A DNA stretch of 5,580 bases from Methanosarcinales archaeon (lineage in GTDB: Archaea > Halobacteriota > Methanosarcinia > Methanotrichales > Methanotrichaceae): positions 1 to 5,580 of the forward strand of contig JAAEEW010000137.1 in the NCBI GenBank assembly GCA_013415595.1, read 5' to 3'. Below, piece by piece: positions 1 to 5,580 of this stretch. The stretch's first letter is position 1. Each line of letters begins with the position of its first letter. Under the pieces are notes generated by a model. It saw only the letters and a program-made list of their open reading frames with translations, made no database searches and had not been told where the DNA came from. Made by a program: the position numbers and the translations under genes.

Positions 1-212
1 ATCCTTCGCAGGCGGTCCAGGTCCTTCAGGATCAGGGTGGCCCGCTTGTAGGTGGCAAACCGCCTGGCAAAGCCAATGGTCAGCACGTAAGGATCGAAGA
101 GCACTCCCGAGGCCATGACGATGGAGGAGTCGGCCCGGTCGTCGGTCCACCGCAGCCTGGCCCTCTCCCGGATGGTGGTGATGAGCAGCATCTTTTGCAT
201 CTGGTGGACCCG
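1..212 (-). pseudogene. glgP: Continuation of the phosphorylase reading frame after the amber codon, cut by the left window edge
   Basis: Reading on from the TAG in the same frame gives 70 open codons to the window edge: RVHQMQKMLLITTIRERARL, then RWTDDRADSSIVMASGVLFD, then PYVLTIGFARRFATYKRATL and ILKDLDRLRR. The stretch GFARRFATYKRATL is a strongly conserved GT35 signature at the start of the C-terminal domain, next to the phosphate and cofactor site, so this is the same gene and not chance ORF. The codons look like those upstream, with no sign of decay. The first Met lies five codons after the TAG (ATG at 198-200), so separate translation is conceivable, although no clear ribosome site precedes it. 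The rest, including the expected lysine that holds pyridoxal phosphate, is outside the window. It is labelled pseudogene because of the stop; it may instead be part of a working gene if UAG is read through. Confidence 0.75.
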
Positions 213-215
213 CTA
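213..215 (-). other. In-frame TAG (amber) codon inside the phosphorylase gene
   Basis: The plus strand reads cta here, TAG on the minus strand. The codons before it give DDIPDSEL and the codons after give RVHQMQKMLL. From memory of the family, this block is DIPDEELW followed by a charged residue, so the amber replaces a Trp codon by one G-to-A change (TGG to TAG). No base is gained or lost. The two complete genes whose ends are visible nearby stop with TGA (1745-1747) and TAA (4740-4742), so this is the only in-frame TAG met in the three reading frames. Confidence 0.9.
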
Positions 216-1568
216 CAGCTCGGAGTCGGGAATGTCGTCCACAAGTTGCCAGATCAGGGGGTCGTCGTGGTCCTCCAGCCAGTGGGGTCCCAGGTAGCGG
301 TTGAACAGCTTCTCCATCCGGGAGTCGATCCAGGTAGGGAGGTGTACTCCGTTGGTCACGTGGTCGATGGGCAGCCGGTCGGCGGGGAGGTCGGGCCACA
401 GGTGACGCCACATCTCCCTGGCCACCTCCTGGTGCCTTCGGCTGACGCAATTGTGGTAGGCGGACATGCGCAGGGCAAAGGCGGTCATGTTGAATCCCGC
501 GCCCGGGTGCCGGGGGTCGATTCCCATCTGGAAGAACTCGTCTCTATCCAGGCCCAGGCTGGGGAAGTAGGAGTTGAAGTATTTCTCCATGAGGTGAAAG
601 GGGAAGACATCGTGGCCTGCGGGAACCGGGGTGTGGGTGGTGAAGACGGTGGTGGACCGCACCCTGTCTGCAGCACATTTGCACCCCATCCCCCCCTCGA
701 TGAGCATCCTTATCCGCTCCAGGACGGCGAAGGCCGGGTGGCCCTCGTTTAAGTGCAGGACGCAGTTCTTGATGCCGATGGCCGCCAGGACCCGGGCCCC
801 GCCGATGCCGAGAACGATCTCCTGGCGCAGCCGCTGGTCGGCGTCTCCCACGTAGAGCCGGGCGGAGATGCTGCGGTTCCAGGGGTCGTTGGCCTCAATG
901 TCCGTATCTATCAGGTAGAGGTGGACCTTCCCGATCCGCAGCTTCCACACTCCCACGTAGATGGGGGGCTCTATCACCGGAACCCTGATCACCAGGGGCT
1001 TTCCGTCCTGGTCCAGCACCCGGGAGATAGGGGCCTGGTCCTTGTCCAGGAACTGGCTCTCGCTGGACTGCCAGCCGTCGGGAGATATGCGCTGCCGCAG
1101 GTAGCCGCCGGGGTACATGAATCCGACTCCCACCACCGGAACCGATAGGTCGCTGCTCTCCTTCAGGAAGTCGCCGGCCAGGAATCCCAGGCCCCCGGCG
1201 TAGAAGGGAAGGGAATGGTGAAGGCCGAACTCGGCCGAGAAGTAGGCTATGGGCAGGTTGGAGGGGCTTTGCACGTGATTGGGAAACCAGCCTCCCAGGG
1301 ACCTCATCTCCGAGCGGAACCTGGCGACGACCGAGTCGTAATGTCTCAGGAAATGGGGGTTTTGGGCTGCACTCTCCAGAGCTGCTTTGTCCAGGTCGTG
1401 GAGCATCTTCACCGGATTGTGGGTGCTCTGCTTCCAGGTGGCAGAGTCGATCATCCTGAACAGGTCCCTGGCCTGGGGGTGCCAGCTCCACCACAGGTTG
1501 CAGGCCAGCTCGCCAAGTCCGGCGATCCTCTCCGGGAGGTCGGGATATCTAGCGTCCAGGATGTCCAT
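213..1568 (-). CDS. glgP: Alpha-glucan (glycogen) phosphorylase, GT35 family, N-terminal part ending at an in-frame amber codon
   Basis: The enzyme would release glucose-1-phosphate from storage alpha-1,4-glucan with phosphate, using pyridoxal phosphate, in the cytoplasm. Visible in order: the N-terminal domain of the short bacterial/archaeal type (LACNLWWSWHPQARDLF, about residues 22-38); the GT35 hallmark IAYFSAEFGLHHSLPFYAGG (about 108-127) leading to GDFLKESSDL; EIVLGIGGARVL (251-262); LHLNEGHPAFAVLERIR (272-288); VFTTHTPVPAGHD (309-321); and ITNGVH-like DHVTNGVHLPTW (403-414). Residue numbers count from the TTG at 1571. I prefer the ATG at 1568, directly after that TTG, because a GTGA element lies about 8 bases upstream. 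The frame stops at TAG (213-215) just after DDIPDSEL, where family members continue ELW-R. The 451-residue product would lack nearly all of the C-terminal nucleotide-fold domain, including the pyridoxal-phosphate lysine, so it should be inactive alone. The sequence continues in the same frame at 1-212. Family assignment is very secure; functional status is uncertain. Confidence 0.93.
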   Translation of the reverse strand: MDILDARYPDLPERIAGLGELACNLWWSWHPQARDLFRMIDSATWKQSTHNPVKMLHDLDKAALESAAQNPHFLRHYDSVVARFRSEMRSLGGWFPNHVQSPSNLPIAYFSAEFGLHHSLPFYAGGLGFLAGDFLKESSDLSVPVVGVGFMYPGGYLRQRISPDGWQSSESQFLDKDQAPISRVLDQDGKPLVIRVPVIEPPIYVGVWKLRIGKVHLYLIDTDIEANDPWNRSISARLYVGDADQRLRQEIVLGIGGARVLAAIGIKNCVLHLNEGHPAFAVLERIRMLIEGGMGCKCAADRVRSTTVFTTHTPVPAGHDVFPFHLMEKYFNSYFPSLGLDRDEFFQMGIDPRHPGAGFNMTAFALRMSAYHNCVSRRHQEVAREMWRHLWPDLPADRLPIDHVTNGVHLPTWIDSRMEKLFNRYLGPHWLEDHDDPLIWQLVDDIPDSEL

Positions 1569-1604
1569 CAATTGTACTCACGGGCCCGAATAGCGAGCCT
1601 GCGG

Positions 1605-1612
1605 TATTTAAA
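1605..1612 (-). promoter_or_regulatory. Probable archaeal TATA box for the phosphorylase gene
   Basis: The minus strand reads tttaaata in a GC-rich gap, 37 bases before the ATG at 1568. Transcription starting about 25 bases downstream would leave a short leader of roughly 15 bases, just enough for the GTGA element before the start codon. The call rests on sequence and position only. Confidence 0.55.
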
Positions 1613-1641
1613 TTGCACCGCCCCCTCCACCTGCGGCGCAT

Positions 1642-1668
1642 CCTGGCAGGCGGCAAACGGCTGCCAGG
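1642..1668. repeat. 8-bp perfect inverted repeat upstream of the phosphorylase promoter
   Basis: CCTGGCAG (1642-1649) and CTGCCAGG (1661-1668) are perfect reverse complements separated by 11 bases. The repeat sits about 30 bases upstream of the TATA-like box at 1605-1612 and downstream of the peptidase gene's terminator-like hairpin. It could be a regulator binding site for the phosphorylase promoter, or a second RNA hairpin at the 3' end of the peptidase transcript. No T-run follows it on the minus strand, which makes the operator reading slightly better. Confidence 0.4.
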
Positions 1669-1684
1669 GAAAGCCCGGGGGAGC

Positions 1685-1727
1685 AAAGAAAAAAGGGGGG
1701 CCTGGGAGGGGCAGAGCAGCTCTCCCC
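1685..1727 (-). terminator. Hairpin plus T-run terminator of the peptidase gene
   Basis: On the minus strand, 17 bases after the TGA stop, GGGGAGAG and CTCTGCCCC form an eight-pair stem with one bulged G and a three-base loop (1708-1727). A C-rich spacer and the tract TTTTTTCTTT (1685-1694) follow. Oligo-T tracts are the usual archaeal termination signal; the hairpin may add to it or protect the 3' end. Confidence 0.55.
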
Positions 1728-1744
1728 AGCCGGGGGAATTTTGG

Positions 1745-4453
1745 TCAGCGCTTCTCCACGATATTTAGCACCAGATCGAATCCTCCGATCAGCGTTCCTT
1801 CGGAATCGCGCTGGAACACCTCCACCTTGAACCGGTCTCCCGGCCTGGCCCCTTTGGGTGCCTTGATCTTCATCCGCAGGGTCAACCTCTGCCTGGGCTT
1901 CATCAGGTAGGGCCAGCCCGCCTTCAGCCCGGCGCTGAGCTGCAGGTGGCTCTGGTTGTCCCGGATCACCATGGACACGTCTCTACGCACGAACTCCGGG
2001 CTCACCCTGGAGAGGGCTGAGGCCTCCGGGGCTGCACGGTCCGGGACGCTGATGGTGGACCCCCGGGCCAGGTTTAGCAGGACGCTAGGCTGCTCAGGGT
2101 GCAGGGCCACTGCTATCCTGGTTGGCTCAAGCACGATCATCTCGCTTCTGGGGCCCGCTATCACCGGCTGTGGTTTGAGGACCGAGGCCTCGATGGCCTG
2201 CATGTTCTGCCACAGGCTCTGGATCACCCGGGGATCCTGGTGGTGGAAGGAGACCTCCATGTTCTCGTAGTTGGGCGGCCGGACGACCTCCAGGCGAACC
2301 GTCTTCTCCATCAGGGCATGGTAGCTGCTGATGGAGAACAGGCAGTCCGCGGAGCCGTCGATGACCACGTCCACCACGTCGGTGTTTCGGTACTGGAGCT
2401 TGCCGTTTCCGGTGCCAATGGTGGTGGCCCCGGCGGGCACGTGGTCTGCCGGGTTGTAGACCTCGGCAAATATGCATCCGTGAATCTTTTTGGCTCCTGT
2501 GGGTATGGGCGGGATCATCTCCTTGGGCCAGCAAACCCGCAGGGTGGTTGATTTTCCGGCGGCCAGGTTGAATCCCACGGCGGCGCTGATGACGTTGTTC
2601 CGGAAGTCGGCGGGGTAGACCGGGGTGGAGAAGGGGCTCTTGAAGCTGAAGGTGATCACGAAGGCCCTGGCGGTCTTGGTGCCGGCGTTTTTCACCCGGG
2701 CGTAGAACCAGTTGTCCTGGCCGGCTTCCACCTGTTGCCATCCCACCTCCGGCAGCTCCTTTTGCTGGGACCACAGGCCTTCGATCTTGAGATCGGACCC
2801 CGAGCTGCATTGCAGGATACCCCGGTCGTGGAAGCTGTTCAGGAAGTGAACCCCGTTATGAAGCCTGTACTCTCTCAGGCTCTGGTTCTCTTCCATGAAC
2901 TCCTCGGCCGCATCGCCCATGGAGGCATTGTAGGCCACATGTTCGTGGCTCAGGATCACCGTCTTCAGAACCTCGTCCCTGGCCGCCTGCCGGACTGCCA
3001 GGCTGGAGAAGTTGTCGCCGCCGATGGTCCGGTAGATGTTCCACAGGGCCGCAGACCAGATCTCGCCATTGTTGTGGCAGGCGTGGTAGGGGTACGATCC
3101 GCTCTGCCAGTCGCCGGGATACACTTTGGTCCCGTTGACCCGGCGCATCCCTCCCTCATCGGCAAAGCACCAGTCCTCGAAGACCTCCCTCTGGAACTGA
3201 TGCTCCGGGGCGAAGTAGACGCAGGCCAGGATGTCGGAGAACCCCTCTCCCATGGCCTGGGTCTCGAAGCGGTTGGTGACCGGATTTTTCGATCCCGGAT
3301 TGGGGGTCCCGGGGGACGACGGATCTGAGCCGGGGTGTCCCCAGCTCGGCACCTGGTCGCTCTGGATGGCGTGGCCGTACTCGTGCACTATGGCCTCCCC
3401 CTCCTCGCCCCGGTCCGGCTTGCAGGGCCCGGAATTGCCCAGTCGAATGGTGTCGTCCCCGGGGTTGTAGGAGGCTCCTTCCTGGTTGGCGTGGGGGACC
3501 ACGTCGATCTGGCTCTTGTGGGCGGTGGTGATTCCCAGAGACTGAATGTAGCGCTGAATGGTGTCCACGTGATAGTATCCCATGACCCCTTCGAAGCCGT
3601 CCTGGTTGCTCAGGTACTTGAAGTTGGTCTTGTTCGTCTCCTCCGGGGAGTTCACGACCTTCACGTAATCTCCCACCAGCCGGTACTTGGTTCCGACCTT
3701 GGTGATTCCCCTCAAGGTCCTGGTCACCCTCTCTGCGTCTATGGTGGCCTGGGCGGTCCCGGCAAATCCGCAGTTGTTGACGGTAGCTTCAGGAGAGCGA
3801 AGTGCATTGTTCCCCGAGGTGACCACGGGATTGGGATCGAATACGTACCCCTCTCCGTCCTCGGCCAGCATGGTCAGGTCTGCCCTGCTCAGGACCTCTC
3901 CGGTGTGGGCGTCGATTATGAGCTCCAGGTCCCGGGCCGGCTGGTCGGTGAGGACCATCACCCTGTAGGTCAATCGAAGGCCTCCGGGGGTGGGATAGTA
4001 GACTTTGGACGGCTCGGAGACCTTCTGGCGCAGGACCGGCTTTCCCGCTGCCTCCAGGGCGGCCTTGACCACCGCTTTGGCCTCCAGGGGGGCGGCCTCC
4101 TTCTTGGGCTCCAGGACCCTCGCCGGGGAGACGTGGTTGAGGTTGATCTGGGTCACACGCTGGGAGGAGTCGAGACGGACCAGGATCTCGGTTCCGTAGA
4201 CCGGAATTCCGTCTTTCAGCTGCTGGAATCTCTGCACGCTCCCGGTGGGCGTGGTCGCTTCCCTGACCGACTTCAGGTCTTCAGGGGACATGGCCAGGCC
4301 CAGCTCCTCGGCGTGGGCCATGAGGAAGGTCTTGACCGGCGCTTGTTTGATTTCCTTTGTAGTCAGTTCAAAGAGGCCCTTCACCTTGAGAGGGCGTCCG
4401 GTTTTCAAGTCTCGAACCACTTGACTGTTTGTCAGGATAGGCTTGTCGACCAT
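1745..4453 (-). CDS. M36 (fungalysin)-like zinc metallopeptidase with FTP propeptide and long beta-rich C-terminal extension
   Basis: A predicted zinc endopeptidase of 902 residues. Residues 40-110 look like an FTP propeptide (QQLKDGIPVYGTEILVRLD), and about 120-192 like the second propeptide half, ending LIIDAHTGEVLSRADL. The catalytic region spans about 195-545: HEYGH at 357-361 gives two zinc ligands and the catalytic Glu; AMGEGFSD (400-407) supplies the third ligand, Glu403; and HNNGEIWSAALWN (460-472) matches the family's HxxGxxW active-site block. HEYGH with GEGFSD points to M36 rather than M4. Residues 550-902 form an extension with CARDB-like strands (WFYARVKNAGTKTARAF), a block HGCIFAEVYNPADHVPAG ending in QYRNTDVVDVV, and a final Ig-like module (IKAPKGARPGDRFKVEVFQR). 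The family is normally secreted with a cleaved propeptide, yet the N-terminus (MVDKPILTNSQ) has no hydrophobic signal. The ATG at 4453 is forced: a TGA lies in frame five codons upstream. An AGGA element precedes it at about 11 bases. The TGA end is followed by a terminator. Confidence 0.88.
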   Translation of the reverse strand: MVDKPILTNSQVVRDLKTGRPLKVKGLFELTTKEIKQAPVKTFLMAHAEELGLAMSPEDLKSVREATTPTGSVQRFQQLKDGIPVYGTEILVRLDSSQRVTQINLNHVSPARVLEPKKEAAPLEAKAVVKAALEAAGKPVLRQKVSEPSKVYYPTPGGLRLTYRVMVLTDQPARDLELIIDAHTGEVLSRADLTMLAEDGEGYVFDPNPVVTSGNNALRSPEATVNNCGFAGTAQATIDAERVTRTLRGITKVGTKYRLVGDYVKVVNSPEETNKTNFKYLSNQDGFEGVMGYYHVDTIQRYIQSLGITTAHKSQIDVVPHANQEGASYNPGDDTIRLGNSGPCKPDRGEEGEAIVHEYGHAIQSDQVPSWGHPGSDPSSPGTPNPGSKNPVTNRFETQAMGEGFSDILACVYFAPEHQFQREVFEDWCFADEGGMRRVNGTKVYPGDWQSGSYPYHACHNNGEIWSAALWNIYRTIGGDNFSSLAVRQAARDEVLKTVILSHEHVAYNASMGDAAEEFMEENQSLREYRLHNGVHFLNSFHDRGILQCSSGSDLKIEGLWSQQKELPEVGWQQVEAGQDNWFYARVKNAGTKTARAFVITFSFKSPFSTPVYPADFRNNVISAAVGFNLAAGKSTTLRVCWPKEMIPPIPTGAKKIHGCIFAEVYNPADHVPAGATTIGTGNGKLQYRNTDVVDVVIDGSADCLFSISSYHALMEKTVRLEVVRPPNYENMEVSFHHQDPRVIQSLWQNMQAIEASVLKPQPVIAGPRSEMIVLEPTRIAVALHPEQPSVLLNLARGSTISVPDRAAPEASALSRVSPEFVRRDVSMVIRDNQSHLQLSAGLKAGWPYLMKPRQRLTLRMKIKAPKGARPGDRFKVEVFQRDSEGTLIGGFDLVLNIVEKR

Positions 4454-4541
4454 TGGGTATTCATCCTTTCAGCGCAATTTCTGCTGATTAATTTCCTCTG
4501 AGTTGAGGTGGCAAAAAACAAAGAGAATGCCCTCTTCTTAC

Positions 4542-4549
4542 TATTTAAG
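4542..4549 (-). promoter_or_regulatory. Probable archaeal TATA box for the M36-like peptidase gene
   Basis: The minus strand reads cttaaata, preceded by the purine-rich aagg that suits a TFB recognition element. It lies about 90 bases before the ATG at 4453, so the predicted leader is about 65 bases. A long A-tract (minus strand of 4565-4575) lies just upstream. Confidence 0.5.
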
Positions 4550-4599
4550 CCTTGTCGAATTCCTAAATTTTTTTTCTTATTTGCTGCCTTAGAGCAAGA

Positions 4600-4609
4600 A
4601 TGCCGGCAT
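4600..4609. repeat. 10-bp palindrome upstream of the peptidase promoter
   Basis: ATGCCGGCAT is a perfect palindrome about 50 bases upstream of the TATA-like box at 4542-4549. It could be a binding site for a dimeric regulator, but it is short and occurs once, so chance is a fair alternative. Confidence 0.2.
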
Positions 4610-4701
4610 GGAATGTCTCGGTTCGGCCCGGAGTTATTCATGTTGATTCATCAGGCCGGAAATGTCAGGGAACCGGGGCCCGGCCGGCTGCGGATCTGAA
4701 C

Positions 4702-4708
4702 AAAAAAA
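4702..4708 (-). terminator. Oligo-T tract downstream of the transporter gene
   Basis: A run of seven T on the minus strand begins about 31 bases after the TAA stop of the transporter. Only a weak stem (GGC-atcatc-GCC) precedes it. Oligo-T without a strong hairpin is a typical archaeal termination signal. Confidence 0.5.
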
Positions 4709-4739
4709 TTTCGGCGATGATGCCCACAGATTGCATTTT

Positions 4740-5580
4740 TTACGAAATGAGGTAGATTCCCAGGGAGACCATGACCACGGCGGCCAGCTTTCTCATGATG
4801 CTGTGCCGGTCCAGCTCCTCTTCCAGCAGGCCGGGGACGAATATGCTCAGCACCACCACGTAGAGCAGGACCATCAGGGGCTGAAGCGCGCTCACCGACG
4901 AGACCAGGCCCACCGAGCCTAGGGCGAAGGCGAAGATCATGCCCGCCCGTCCGGCCAGGTCGAAGGTCTCCTCCAGCAGCACCGCCCCCATCACCCTGGC
5001 TCCCTGGCGGGAAAAGATGAAGACCTCCTCTCTGATCCGGGGAACTATCAGGAAGGGCAGGACCAGGGCCAGGTTTCCAAACGCCGACCACAGAATGAGC
5101 TGCCACTCGTCCATGTGCAAAAGCAGGTGCTTGGCGGCGATGGCGTAGGCGGAGGCGGCGATCCAGAACACGATCAGCGGCTTTACGGCCGGCGAGAAAG
5201 CCAGGGGCCCGGCCGGGGAAGGGCGGCGGGAGACCAGCATGGCGCTGGAGACCAGGAGCAGGCCGCCCAGGTAGTTTGCTGTGGTCAGGCTCTCCCCCAG
5301 GAGCAGGGCTGCCCCCAGGAAGACGAAGAGGGGGTAGACGAATACCAGGGAGGTCACCCGGGAGACCTCCTCCACCTGCAGGGCCTTCAGGTAGGAGTAC
5401 CACAGCCCCACCTGCAGCCCGCCGGCGAGCAGTGCCAGCAGGGACCAGGGGTAGACCACCTCCACCCCCTGCCAGGCTATGATGGCCAGGTTGAAGAGCT
5501 GCTGAACGATTATCAGCACCACCATGTAGGCGGTGGAGTCCCGGACGCACCGGGTCAGGAGCAGCTTGTCGATGATGCCG
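4740..5580 (-). CDS. DMT superfamily (EamA domain) membrane transporter, N-terminus outside the window
   Basis: A predicted drug/metabolite transporter of the inner membrane; the substrate cannot be read from sequence. The visible 279 residues hold two homologous halves of hydrophobic helices, about ten membrane segments in all when complete. The first half contains ALQVEEVSRVTSLVFVYPLF and LGESLTTANYLGGLLLVSSA; the second contains ALGSVGLVSSVSALQPLMVL and ends in AAVVMVSLGIYLIS. Both match the EamA pattern of a conserved Pro-containing helix followed by a final helix. An internal Met at 5525 could be taken as the start, but the frame continues to the window edge as GIIDKLLLTRCVRDSTAY. This reads as the end of EamA helix 1 and the following loop, so the true start is probably about 15-20 codons outside. 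It ends in TAA. The neighbouring peptidase and phosphorylase give no clue to the substrate. Confidence 0.87.
   Translation of the reverse strand, partial: GIIDKLLLTRCVRDSTAYMVVLIIVQQLFNLAIIAWQGVEVVYPWSLLALLAGGLQVGLWYSYLKALQVEEVSRVTSLVFVYPLFVFLGAALLLGESLTTANYLGGLLLVSSAMLVSRRPSPAGPLAFSPAVKPLIVFWIAASAYAIAAKHLLLHMDEWQLILWSAFGNLALVLPFLIVPRIREEVFIFSRQGARVMGAVLLEETFDLAGRAGMIFAFALGSVGLVSSVSALQPLMVLLYVVVLSIFVPGLLEEELDRHSIMRKLAAVVMVSLGIYLIS

Larger units (their letters stand above)
4454..4739. other. 286-bp intergenic region between the transporter and the peptidase
   Basis: Between the transporter stop and the peptidase start I see the T7 tract, a GC-rich palindromic patch (ccggggcccggccgg, around 4673-4687), the ATGCCGGCAT palindrome, an A/T-rich tract at 4561-4580 and the TATA-like box. 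I see no tRNA, rRNA or convincing small gene. It is clearly richer in A+T than the flanking coding sequence, as expected for an archaeal promoter region. Confidence 0.6.

Noticed and set aside
195..1148. Plus-strand open frames opposite the phosphorylase
   Set aside because: They overlap strongly conserved GT35 coding sequence and show biased, motif-free translations.
1569..1571. TTG as the phosphorylase start codon
   Set aside because: An ATG follows directly at 1568, with better spacing from the GTGA element; the difference is one residue.
3335..4501. 388-codon open frame on the plus strand opposite the peptidase gene
   Set aside because: It is antisense to a well-supported peptidase. The translation is Gly/Val/Leu-rich with no recognisable motif, as expected of a shadow frame in GC-rich DNA.
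4432..4641. 69-codon minus-strand frame overlapping the start of the peptidase
   Set aside because: It covers the probable TATA box and leader and runs out of frame into the peptidase start. Its composition is not protein-like, and it has no ribosome site of note.
5349..5370. 7-bp inverted repeat GGAGGTC...GACCTCC
   Set aside because: It lies inside the transporter coding region, where it encodes an ordinary EamA segment (VEEVSRVTS). It is probably a chance result of GC-rich codons.
1..5580. CRISPR arrays, insertion sequences, tRNA or rRNA genes
   Set aside because: I saw no regularly spaced repeats, terminal inverted repeats, transposase motifs or tRNA-like folds on either strand.

Overview
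This is a GC-rich window with three protein genes, all on the minus strand. In transcription order (right to left) they are a DMT/EamA-type membrane transporter cut by the right edge, a large M36 (fungalysin)-like zinc metallopeptidase, and an alpha-glucan phosphorylase (GT35) that runs off the left edge. The gaps contain AT-rich boxes of archaeal TATA type (cttaaata and tttaaata on the minus strand) and oligo-T tracts just after stop codons. With the GC-rich coding style and frequent AGG arginine codons, this suggests an archaeon. A Methanothrix-like methanogen is my best guess, but that is an inference from style and not shown by a marker gene.

Right part (4740-5580): the transporter lacks only its extreme N-terminus and ends in TAA, followed by a T7 tract. 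A 286-bp gap (4454-4739) follows, holding that terminator-like tract, a 10-bp palindrome and a likely promoter for the peptidase. Middle (1745-4453): the 902-residue peptidase has a thermolysin/fungalysin-type propeptide, an HEYGH zinc site with its downstream glutamate ligand, and about 350 residues of beta-rich C-terminal extension, but no visible signal peptide. The next gap (1572-1744) has a hairpin plus T-run terminator, an 8-bp inverted repeat and a TATA box for the phosphorylase.

Left part (1-1568): the phosphorylase reads well for about 450 codons and then meets one in-frame TAG at 213-215, where relatives normally have a conserved tryptophan (TGG). The same frame stays open to the left edge for 70 more codons and encodes typical phosphorylase sequence, including the conserved ARRFATYKRA stretch. 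The gene is therefore interrupted by a single amber codon with no frameshift. A recent nonsense mutation, a sequence error, a split gene with restart, or UAG read as an amino acid (pyrrolysine or a suppressor) would all fit, and the window alone cannot decide between them.

The three genes do not form an obvious pathway. Gaps of 170-290 bp with separate promoters and terminators suggest independent transcription units. The phosphorylase implies that the organism uses storage glucan.
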